15,179 nt of DNA from the NCBI GenBank assembly GCA_947381875.1, contig CANCXY010000054.1, positions 1-15,179 of the forward strand. Reading direction: 5' to 3'. The translations under genes and the position numbers were made by a program. The stretch is from an uncultured Clostridia bacterium. GTDB lineage: Bacteria; Bacillota; Clostridia; Oscillospirales; Ruminococcaceae. The notes under the pieces are model-generated. The model did not search any database, was not told the DNA's origin, and saw only the letters and a list, made by a program, of their open reading frames with translations. Positions 1 through 5,854 of the stretch are shown in pieces. Position 1 is the first letter of the stretch; the number at the start of each line of letters is the position of its first letter.

Positions 1-199
1 TCTGGTACTTCGCGTCGTTGGCGAGGTCGGAGACGTTGACGGGCAGGGTGATGTCAACTGCCTTGTCTGTCACCGTCAACGCCGTGCCGTTCACTTTGAC
101 GGCCTCCAGCACGTTCACGTCTCCGCATTTGTCTTTCAGGCGCAGTGCCAGCGCCTCCAGTGCGGAAAGTCTTGCTAATTTTGTTTTGTCGATTGCCAT
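1..199 (-). CDS. Partial fibre-like phage structural protein (N-terminal 66 residues)
   Basis: The gene starts at ATG 199 and runs off the left edge with 66 complete codons and no stop. A good ribosome site (AGGAGG) lies about 9 bases upstream. The first 30 residues are charged and probably helical (MAIDKTKLARLSALEAL). Residues 33-66 have alternating beta-like character with a VKVNGTALTVTDKAVDITLP segment, a pattern I know from shaft or linker parts of clostridial phage tail-fibre and minor structural proteins. It is the gene immediately downstream of the tail fibre, separated by a terminator and a stem-loop, so it may be expressed differently from the tail operon. A role as a distal fibre or receptor-contact protein is inference from position and composition. 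The missing C-terminal part would hold any receptor-binding domain. It could also be a fibre chaperone. Confidence 0.7.
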   Translation of the reverse strand, partial: MAIDKTKLARLSALEALALRLKDKCGDVNVLEAVKVNGTALTVTDKAVDITLPVNVSDLANDAKYQ

Positions 200-229
200 A
201 GTGTTTTTCCTCCTGTAAAAATTTTTTCT

Positions 230-256
230 ATTCTACGGGCTGTGTGCCCGGAGAAT
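230..256 (-). other. Stem-loop in the leader of the leftmost gene
   Basis: An interrupted inverted repeat: ATTCT, one C/T mismatch, CGGGC, a five-base loop ACACA, GCCCG, AGAAT. It lies between the tail-fibre terminator and the ribosome site of the partial gene. No U-run follows directly (AGAAAAAATTTTTACAGG comes next), so it is a poor terminator. Possible roles are a 5' end or processing structure on the downstream message, or a second weak pause. A TAGAAT resembling a -10 box overlaps its 3' arm, but I see no matching -35 box. Confidence 0.45.
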
Positions 257-274
257 CCTGTGTTTCTGTGCCTG

Positions 275-297
275 AAAAAGGACGCCTTACGGCGTCC
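275..297 (-). terminator. Rho-independent terminator ending the tail operon
   Basis: On the minus strand a perfect 7-bp stem GGACGCC / GGCGTCC with the four-base loop GTAA is followed directly by TTTTT (275-279). This is a classical intrinsic terminator. The TAA in the loop is the stop codon of the tail-fibre gene, so the 5' arm encodes its last residues (Gly-Thr-Pro). It closes the long structural operon, although readthrough into the next gene on the same strand is likely. Confidence 0.88.
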
Positions 298-1252
298 CAA
301 ACACCTCATCCAGCAGCAGTCGTGCGCTCTCCTCGGAGGCCGCCGCACTCTCAACGATCCGCGCGCCGTCTACGGAAATAGTGCCGTCATCCTCTACATC
401 TACGCCTCCGCCGACCTTTACACCGCCCAGTGTGTCTGTGGTAGCGGGCGGCAGCACATAGGTATCCTCGCTGCCCACCACGCAGAATCCGCTTGCATCT
501 CCCGCCAAAGCCAAACTGGCCGGGATGGCCGTCGTTGGCGCTTTGCGCGCGAATACCCGCAAGACGCCTTCGCGTGTCTCGGCGAACGGCGCAAGCCCGC
601 AGACGTCCGCCGAGGCCGCACCGACTGGCAGCACCGTCAGGAAGGGTATCATGCGTTCTGCCGCCGAGGGTACGGGAATATCGCACTGCACGGCATAACC
701 TGGGGCAGTGCCCGACGCCCAGCCGGAAACGGGGATCGTCATGTCTAAACGCCGGATGGCGATCACATCTATTACCGCATTGAGGTCGCTGTAAGTAACG
801 ATACCTACCGGTGCAAGCACCGAGGCGTTGATTTCATTGGACAGAATCAGAATCAGCGGGAAGTTGAACACGCACGTCGGATACTTGGGGTTGTACGCCG
901 GGACAGGCTGTGGATAATCGCCCAGTGTAGCATACAGCAGGTCCGTTTCCTTGCCCGTCACCGGGTCTGTGACGTAGAGCATGAACTCCGACAGCAGGAA
1001 CGTTTTCACATCCGGGTGCTGCTGGTTGGCGAATTGCAGCGTCAGGAAAAGACGGTCGTCCTCGTGCCGCCGCTCGGTGATAGCCCCATCCGAGACAAAA
1101 CACAGAAGCTCGTGCTGGTCGGCCAGTTCCTTTCCTTCGTCAATCATCCCGCTGCCGAACCCCACGCGCGTGATGCGCAGCGGCGTTTCCAGCGCCAGGC
1201 AGGCCGCGATTGCTGCGCGCCCATGCGTAGTCAGTTTGTATTCATAATCCAT
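287..1252 (-). CDS. Phage tail fibre protein, N-terminal tail-collar-type attachment domain
   Basis: A 321-residue protein that would attach to the baseplate and project outward for host contact. Residues 1-160 resemble the phage tail-collar fibre domain found at the N-terminus of P2/Mu-like fibres (MDYEYKLTTHGRAAIAACLA, then a region around LSEFMLYVTDP). Residues 170-250 form a beta-rich module starting MTIPVSGWASG. Residues 269-295 carry the PATTDTLGGVKVG...DGTISV motif, common in phage fibres and head fibres. The tail of about 25 residues is helical and Ala/Glu-rich. The protein is short for a fibre, so receptor binding may need the next gene's product. ATG 1252 has an AAGGGGG site 8 bases upstream and lies 3 bases after the xkdU-like stop. 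The stop codon is inside the terminator loop. Family assignment is firm; host target is unknown. Confidence 0.88.
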   Translation of the reverse strand: MDYEYKLTTHGRAAIAACLALETPLRITRVGFGSGMIDEGKELADQHELLCFVSDGAITERRHEDDRLFLTLQFANQQHPDVKTFLLSEFMLYVTDPVTGKETDLLYATLGDYPQPVPAYNPKYPTCVFNFPLILILSNEINASVLAPVGIVTYSDLNAVIDVIAIRRLDMTIPVSGWASGTAPGYAVQCDIPVPSAAERMIPFLTVLPVGAASADVCGLAPFAETREGVLRVFARKAPTTAIPASLALAGDASGFCVVGSEDTYVLPPATTDTLGGVKVGGGVDVEDDGTISVDGARIVESAAASEESARLLLDEVFGTP

Positions 1253-1255
1253 AGG

Positions 1256-1552
1256 TCAATCCCCCTTTGAAATATTGGAGAGGATGGTCGTCACCCCGCC
1301 TGTGCGCAATATCGTGGCCGCCGCCCGTTCGTTCTGGTTTTGCGGGATAGAGTGCTTTCGCGCCGTGCCGAAATTTCCGCCCGCATGCAGCGCTCGGCGG
1401 AAATCGGGCGTATCGGGCCGCTCATGCAGGGCAAGCGTGCCCTCCGCTCCCACGCGGCCCCCGGCGTGCAGCGTGTCCTGATAGTGCGGGTCGTCCGGCT
1501 TTTCGTGTATGCCGAGCTGCGCCTGCACACCTACGGCACTGCCGAAATATAG
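1256..1552 (-). repeat. C-terminal 27-residue (81-bp) tandem repeats in the XkdU-like protein
   Basis: Leucines at residues 180, 207, 234 and 261 of the protein (codons beginning at 1552, 1471, 1390 and 1309) are exactly 27 residues apart. They begin LYFGSAVG, LHAGGRVG, LHAGGNFG and LRTGGVTT. The first two units also share a (L/I)HE(K/R)PD segment. The last unit is truncated. The DNA copies are clearly diverged, so this is an old duplication kept at protein level. Confidence 0.75.
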
Positions 1553-2089
1553 CGCGGACTGCATTTCCAGCGTCGTAATGATGCACCAATACAGGTTCAC
1601 CGGCAGAATCGGGTACAGCAGATAGATGATATCCTGCCCCGTCAGGTGCGCGGCAATCAGTGCGTCGCCGTCGAGGGTGAGGGAAAAACTGTAATCCTCC
1701 ACCGATTCGCTGTGTCCATCCGCCCCAAGCAGCCCATCCAGCCACGCCCGAAGCCAGGTGATGGTATAGGGCGGATGGCGCATCAATGCGGCCAGAATCC
1801 GCGCCCGCCGTGTTTCAATGCTGTCCCCCGGCGTGGGAAGCAGATGCAGCAGCGTTTCATACCGTTTCAGCCCGAAGTCATCCGCTGTAAGCACAAACTG
1901 GTTTACAAGTACCCGGTGTGCGCACTGCCAGAGCAGCCGGAATTCCGGTTCCTCCGCCCGTAGCCCCGCCGACAGCTCCCGGTAGGCCGCCATGAACGGC
2001 GGCAGGTAACTCAAAAGGTCAATATCCTCTGGCGGCTTGCCCACGGCGATTTCCGCTTCCCAAACGGGGATTGGTTCCTGCGTATTCAT
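1256..2089 (-). CDS. xkdU: Baseplate protein, XkdU / Mu gp48 (YmfQ) family, with repeat-bearing C-terminus
   Basis: A 277-residue member of the Mu gp48/YmfQ (P2 gpI-like) family, which links the baseplate wedge protein XkdT to the tail fibres. Residues 1-175 look like the family core: an acidic helical N-terminus (IDLLSYLPPFMAAYREL), the RRARILAAL segment near 95-103, and the hydrophobic stretch before LPVNLYWCI near 163-170. Residues 180-277 are an extension built from four 27-residue units, ending TILSNISKGD, an ending I associate with clostridial phage homologues. I chose ATG 2089, which makes an ATGA overlap with the xkdT stop and has GGAGGAGG 9 bases upstream; an in-frame GTG at 2095 is too close to that site. 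The next gene is the fibre, so a fibre-docking role for the repeats is plausible inference. Confidence 0.88.
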   Translation of the reverse strand: MNTQEPIPVWEAEIAVGKPPEDIDLLSYLPPFMAAYRELSAGLRAEEPEFRLLWQCAHRVLVNQFVLTADDFGLKRYETLLHLLPTPGDSIETRRARILAALMRHPPYTITWLRAWLDGLLGADGHSESVEDYSFSLTLDGDALIAAHLTGQDIIYLLYPILPVNLYWCIITTLEMQSALYFGSAVGVQAQLGIHEKPDDPHYQDTLHAGGRVGAEGTLALHERPDTPDFRRALHAGGNFGTARKHSIPQNQNERAAATILRTGGVTTILSNISKGD

Positions 2090-3342
2090 TTGCACAAACC
2101 TCCTCCGTGGAATATCTGCTGTTCGCGCAGCGCCTCGCTGCCCTTGTCCTCAATGCTGCCCCATACGGGGATTTCCCGCTCGCACAGCACAAGGTTCTTT
2201 TCCGCGCCGTTCACCGCCGTGCCGCCGATATCCAGCACACCCTTCACCGCCAACAGCCGCGTTTCTATCTGACTGACACGCACCACCAGCCGTTCGCTGT
2301 CCGCCCACGCCTTGCGCAGCTCCAGCAGATATTCCTCCACCGTCTCCGACAGCGCGCCGCGCAAAATATCCGTGTCATAGCCGGATTCAAACATCATATG
2401 GGTGGTGATATCTATAGGCACGGCCACCGCGCCTGTCACCTTCACCACATGGCCGATGGGCGCGGTACCCGCCCCCTCGCCCGCGTATTCCGTGGGGTCG
2501 ACCGCCTGCTGTACGGCGTCCACCAGCGCGGGCGTCGGCGGGTTCCACTCGGAATCAATGAGCGTAATGCGCACCGTGCCGCCGACTGTCAGCTTCTTGT
2601 CCGCCGCCGCGCTGTATACTGCGTCCAGCCATGCGCGCGGCGCGGCGGGAAGTGTGCCGCGCACATTCTCATACCACGCGCGCACTGTTGTGTTTGGGAT
2701 AAGCTGCGCGGGGTTCAAATCGGCGTTCCAAACGGCCTGCACCTTGCACCCGCCCACGCCGGGAATGGCGTTCACTTTCAGGATATAGTCGCGCCTGTTC
2801 CCGCCGAAGGCTGTTTCATCAAAGGAATCGAAATACCGTCTGCGCAACGCCTCTGTTTCTTCCTCATCCTCGCCGGGAATCAGCACCTCGCACAGTTCAG
2901 CGCGCGCCAGGCCGGGTACATACTCGATAGGGGACAGCCGCCCAAAATATCGATTGCCCTCCGCGCCCGCCGTCTCGCACTGCATTTCAAATATGCCGGG
3001 CGAAAGCCGCCGCACGGCCACATAGTTCAGCTCACCTAAATTAAACCGCTTCCCGGTGATGTCCACGGTGTCAGGCTCCGCCACCGCCCGCAGAATCGCA
3101 TGCGTGGCCGGGTAAGGCGTGATGCCGCGTTCCGCCGCGCGCAAAATCAGGTACTGCCGCGACGCCGTGCCGCCAAACGATTCCGCCAGCACACGTTCCA
3201 GTTCAATATATAGCTGTCCGATTTCGAGTGCCGCCGGGGCGTGCGCGTCGAACAGGATGGAGCCTTCACGCTTGTCCAAATCTTGCGACACACGCCCAAG
3301 CATGCGGTCTAAAATTACCCTGTAGGTATTCGCCTCAAACAT
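2086..3342 (-). CDS. xkdT: Baseplate wedge protein, baseplate J / XkdT family
   Basis: A 418-residue protein of the baseplate J family (P2 gpJ, T4 gp6-like). Members form the ring of wedge subunits that joins hub and sheath and triggers contraction. The N-terminus (MFEANTYRVILDRMLGRVSQDLDKREGSILFDAHAP) and the later AFGGNRRDYILKVNAIPGVG segment are typical of the family: the conserved core includes an intact GxGG-like GVGGCKV stretch. Length is normal for Bacillota members. It begins 4 bases after the xkdS stop and its end overlaps the xkdU start by ATGA, implying translational coupling. It lies between XkdS and XkdU as in PBSX. No truncation or internal stop is seen. Confidence 0.94.
   Translation of the reverse strand: MFEANTYRVILDRMLGRVSQDLDKREGSILFDAHAPAALEIGQLYIELERVLAESFGGTASRQYLILRAAERGITPYPATHAILRAVAEPDTVDITGKRFNLGELNYVAVRRLSPGIFEMQCETAGAEGNRYFGRLSPIEYVPGLARAELCEVLIPGEDEEETEALRRRYFDSFDETAFGGNRRDYILKVNAIPGVGGCKVQAVWNADLNPAQLIPNTTVRAWYENVRGTLPAAPRAWLDAVYSAAADKKLTVGGTVRITLIDSEWNPPTPALVDAVQQAVDPTEYAGEGAGTAPIGHVVKVTGAVAVPIDITTHMMFESGYDTDILRGALSETVEEYLLELRKAWADSERLVVRVSQIETRLLAVKGVLDIGGTAVNGAEKNLVLCEREIPVWGSIEDKGSEALREQQIFHGGGLCK
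2099..2106 (-). promoter_or_regulatory. Ribosome binding site deciding the xkdU start
   Basis: GGAGGAGG inside the end of xkdT, 9 bases before ATG 2089. It excludes the in-frame GTG at 2095, which would have only a 3-base spacing. Confidence 0.7.
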
Positions 3343-3345
3343 AGG

Positions 3346-3750
3346 CTATATATTCACCTCCCGCGCGGCCTGCACGTCGCCGAAAACGGTGTGTGCGGTA
3401 AACGCCACATGCACCACACCTTTCTTTGGGAAATCGAACGCGAAATCCGTAACAGATGTGATGCGGCTGTCCCATAACAGCGCTTCGGTGATGCGTCGCT
3501 CTAACTCCGGGCACACATAGGAAACAGGCTGGCCGAACAGGTCCGACAGCTCTATGCCGTAATCGGCGCTGTAGATGATGTATCGGAATCGTTCGGTCAG
3601 GATGATCTTGTAAATCGCCTGTTCCATGGCTTCCTTTTCATCCGTGTAACCGATAACGCGCTCTTTGTCCAGCTGCATCTTGTGCGTATAGGTTGGCTGT
3701 TCCCGGATTTCAAATCCCTGCGCTGCAAAGGCGCTTACAGACGGTATCAT
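3346..3750 (-). CDS. xkdS: Baseplate protein, XkdS (DUF2634) / gp25-like
   Basis: A 134-residue protein of the DUF2634/XkdS family, counterpart of T4 gp25 and P2 gpW, which seeds sheath assembly on the baseplate. The core segments are visible: DEKEAMEQAIYKIILTERF near residues 37-55, the IYSADYGIEL motif near 59-68 matching the gp25-type Y-x-x-x-Y-G signature, and the C-terminal strand FTAHTVFGDVQAAREV. Length is typical. Its ATG overlaps the xkdR stop by ATGA, and the next gene, xkdT, follows after 3 bases. Function comes from family knowledge; I see nothing unusual in the sequence. Confidence 0.92.
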   Translation of the reverse strand: MIPSVSAFAAQGFEIREQPTYTHKMQLDKERVIGYTDEKEAMEQAIYKIILTERFRYIIYSADYGIELSDLFGQPVSYVCPELERRITEALLWDSRITSVTDFAFDFPKKGVVHVAFTAHTVFGDVQAAREVNI

Positions 3751-4142
3751 GCGAGCCTGTCCACCACCACATATTTCTGCCCGCCCTGCATGCGCACAAG
3801 CAGCACGTCCTCACCGACAGCCAACCTGTTGTGTACGGTGATTTCTATCCTGCCCACAGCGTGTACATGCAGCGGGGATACCGGCGCTGTGGGCGTATCC
3901 TGCTTTGTGCCGATGTAGTAATAGTCCTTCACGTTATCGCCGGTGATTTCAATTTTGTATTCTGTAACGTCCCGGCATAAGACAAGCTGTGCCTCGCCCA
4001 GAACCATTTTCTGTTCTACGGAAATTTGCAGAGGATTTTCCTGGATTACGCGCCCGAAACAGACTTCCGCAGGCTTCTTTGCGTCCACGGCCTCCAATGC
4101 CGCTTTCTTGATTTCCTTTAATAACCCAGCAGCGTCAGGCAA
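3747..4142 (-). CDS. xkdR: Baseplate/spike-associated protein, XkdR (DUF2577) family, TTG start
   Basis: A DUF2577/XkdR protein of 131 residues. The sequence GLLKEIKKAALEAVDAKKPA at the N-terminus, followed by CFGRVIQENPLQISVEQKMVL, is the family hallmark. The C-terminal part (VGEDVLLVRMQGGQKYVVVDRLA) is an OB-like beta region ending in the usual hydrophobic-Asp-Arg. Family members sit between hub XkdQ and XkdS and probably contribute to the central spike; that role is inference. The open frame extends upstream to 4184, but no ribosome site precedes that start. TTG 4142 lies 8 bases after GAGGGGG and gives an N-terminus that aligns in my memory with homologues. The start overlaps the xkdQ stop by 8 bases, and the end overlaps xkdS by ATGA. 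Confidence 0.88.
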   Translation of the reverse strand: MPDAAGLLKEIKKAALEAVDAKKPAEVCFGRVIQENPLQISVEQKMVLGEAQLVLCRDVTEYKIEITGDNVKDYYYIGTKQDTPTAPVSPLHVHAVGRIEITVHNRLAVGEDVLLVRMQGGQKYVVVDRLA

Positions 4143-5115
4143 TGAATTCACCCCCTCGAAGTGTAACGTCCATCCTATGTTCATCCAGCTTAAATTTGTG
4201 CGTTACTTTTTCGCACAACATAAGATTCTTTAGCTGTATGTCGCCCAAATCCAGATTAACTACAATCATACTGCCCGCCCGCACACGGGTATCACCCAAC
4301 GCGCCGGTGATTTGCAGCGTCCGCGTTTTCGCATTGTAGAGTTTCAGCAGCGCCTCGGCCTTCGCCTGCCCATTCTCTCCCTTTTGCAGCGTGTCAAAAT
4401 ATTGAAGAACGCCCCATTCATTGATGTGCCCACCATCCTGTGCGATGAACACTTCCCGCGCGCCGCTCTCCTCGTTTTCATAAATCAGCTTTACCTTGTC
4501 ATATACGTCTTTGTCGATGCTGGAGGAATAGTCAAAGTTTTCCCCGGTCGCTTCATCAATCATGAAATACGCGCCTGGTTCGCCGACAATCATAGAGGAA
4601 ATGTTTTTCAGCGCCAGTTTCCCGAAATCATCATAGAGGATATACATACCCCTGTTGTTCTGCAATGTCAGGTCAAGCGCATTTTCTATCATATCAAACA
4701 GCGTGGTATTATCCTCCACGCGCGAGGGGATGACAAAGCCCGTATCCTCCACATCCCCCACCTGCAAAGAAAAATCCGCTGCAATCATGCGCAGCAAGTC
4801 GGCAGCGGTCTTGTTCTCATAGACATAGGTATCTTTGTTGTTCAGATAGCGCAGTTGGTCGTATGCCGTCACGCGGATGATCTGGTCCTTATCCCTCTGC
4901 TGCGTAAAGACAAAACCGAAGAAAACAGGCTTCCCGTCCACACGGAGCTGCACCGCCGCGCCCTCCTCCAGCTTCAGCCTTCCATCCCGCACCACCCGGA
5001 ACGTCAGTTTTCCGGGCGTGGAGCGGCGCTGCGTCGTCCATTCGATCCCTTCCTCCACGGACGGCAGATACACCTTCGCGCCGCCCGAATCCGCGATATA
5101 CAGTTCCGCTTTCAT
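4135..5115 (-). CDS. xkdQ: Tail hub protein, XkdQ / YqbQ family
   Basis: A 326-residue XkdQ/YqbQ family protein, equivalent to the baseplate hub (gp27 / P2 gpD class) that caps the tube and carries the spike. Signature stretches are IEWTTQRRSTPGKLTFRVVRD near residues 24-44, FVFTQQRDKDQIIRVTAYDQLRYL near 68-91, and the C-terminal GSMIVVNLDLGDIQLKNLMLCEKVTHKF before an acidic GGEFIA end. Length matches the family. The start lies 1 base after the upstream stop. It sits between the XkdP-like protein and XkdR as in PBSX. No enzymatic domain is visible, so cell-wall cleavage is not expected from this protein. Confidence 0.93.
   Translation of the reverse strand: MKAELYIADSGGAKVYLPSVEEGIEWTTQRRSTPGKLTFRVVRDGRLKLEEGAAVQLRVDGKPVFFGFVFTQQRDKDQIIRVTAYDQLRYLNNKDTYVYENKTAADLLRMIAADFSLQVGDVEDTGFVIPSRVEDNTTLFDMIENALDLTLQNNRGMYILYDDFGKLALKNISSMIVGEPGAYFMIDEATGENFDYSSSIDKDVYDKVKLIYENEESGAREVFIAQDGGHINEWGVLQYFDTLQKGENGQAKAEALLKLYNAKTRTLQITGALGDTRVRAGSMIVVNLDLGDIQLKNLMLCEKVTHKFKLDEHRMDVTLRGGEFIA
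4151..4157 (-). promoter_or_regulatory. Ribosome binding site deciding the TTG start of xkdR
   Basis: GAGGGGG lies within the last codons of xkdQ, 8 bases before TTG 4142. No comparable site precedes the longer ATG start at 4184, and an in-frame GTG at 4151 overlaps the site itself. Confidence 0.7.
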
Positions 5116-5116
5116 G

Positions 5117-5854
5117 TCACACCGCCTGTACGCTGCCCGCTGTCACCCAGCCAAGCCACCCGCCCGAAGGTGTGGTGACATGGTACGGGTGCGAGCCTTT
5201 CAGATTGATGAAATTGATCTTCCCCCGGTAGTTGCTGCGTGTCTGACCGGGGCCGTTGCCGTAGCTGTCCCGATGCAAGCGCCCGTTCACAATCACATCA
5301 CATCCAATGGTGATGGGCTTTGCCGCCTGCACCGTGGATTCCGCCCGCGGCGTCTCCACCGTGGCGGCGGGTGCGTCAGACTGCCGCGCCTGTTCCGCGG
5401 GTTGGATATTGACGGTTTTCGTCCCGAAATCCCGATACTGTTTCAGCTTGATCTTCACCGTGATATCAAAGCCGTTTTCCGCTTCCTCGGTGATAGTGTA
5501 ATCCTCCAAGGACACCTTCATGTTGGTGGAAAACAACACCTTCCCGCTTGGCATGGAGCGCGCGATAATGAATTGGAACGGCTTTTTCTCCGCCTTGAAT
5601 TTTTCAAAGACGCCAAGATAATCCTGCGCGTTCTGGAAGCCGGACGGATAGGCTGAAAATGGATACTGCACCTGCGGCAGCAGGCATTCAAATTCAATAT
5701 CTGAAAGCCCCGGAGTTTTCAACAAATTCACTTCCCCGCCGTCAATCAGGGTAACGGTCTTGTTTGCGTTGCCAATCTTGATTTGCAGTTTTCCCGGCGC
5801 AAAGGGGAGAAGCGTTTTGTCAAGGTAAAAATCGTAACCGTTGGATTTTCCCAT
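5117..5854 (-). CDS. xkdP: XkdP-like baseplate/tail protein with SH3-like C-terminus
   Basis: A 245-residue protein in the position of XkdP, the LysM-bearing T4 gp53-like protein that glues hub to baseplate. Residues 1-150 follow the family pattern: a beta-rich start (FYLDKTLLPFAPGKLQIKIG), the DIEFECLLPQVQYPF segment near 52-66, and SLEDYTITEEAENGFDITVKI near 115-135 ending at LKQYRDFGT. Residues 150-180 are an Ala/Pro/Glu-rich linker. Residues 182-245 look SH3-like rather than LysM: GCDVIVNGRLHRDSYGNGPG, then LKGSHPYHV and a GGWLGWVTAGSVQAV end. I recall this tail end from other clostridial phage proteins, where it presumably binds wall glycans or neighbours; that function is inference. The ATG overlaps the tape-measure stop by one base (TAATG). 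Confidence 0.85.
   Translation of the reverse strand: MGKSNGYDFYLDKTLLPFAPGKLQIKIGNANKTVTLIDGGEVNLLKTPGLSDIEFECLLPQVQYPFSAYPSGFQNAQDYLGVFEKFKAEKKPFQFIIARSMPSGKVLFSTNMKVSLEDYTITEEAENGFDITVKIKLKQYRDFGTKTVNIQPAEQARQSDAPAATVETPRAESTVQAAKPITIGCDVIVNGRLHRDSYGNGPGQTRSNYRGKINFINLKGSHPYHVTTPSGGWLGWVTAGSVQAV

Noticed and set aside
220..240. A promoter with a TAGAAT -10-like box ahead of the leftmost gene
   Set aside because: No acceptable -35 box lies at 16-18 bases, and the hexamer is part of a stem-loop; not enough to call.
2071..3039. A 322-residue plus-strand open frame opposite xkdT
   Set aside because: The composition (Arg, His, Gln-rich) and the lack of a ribosome site mark it as an antisense shadow; the same applies to the long plus-strand frames at 4312-5178, 4877-5656, 6217-7005 and 7672-8409.
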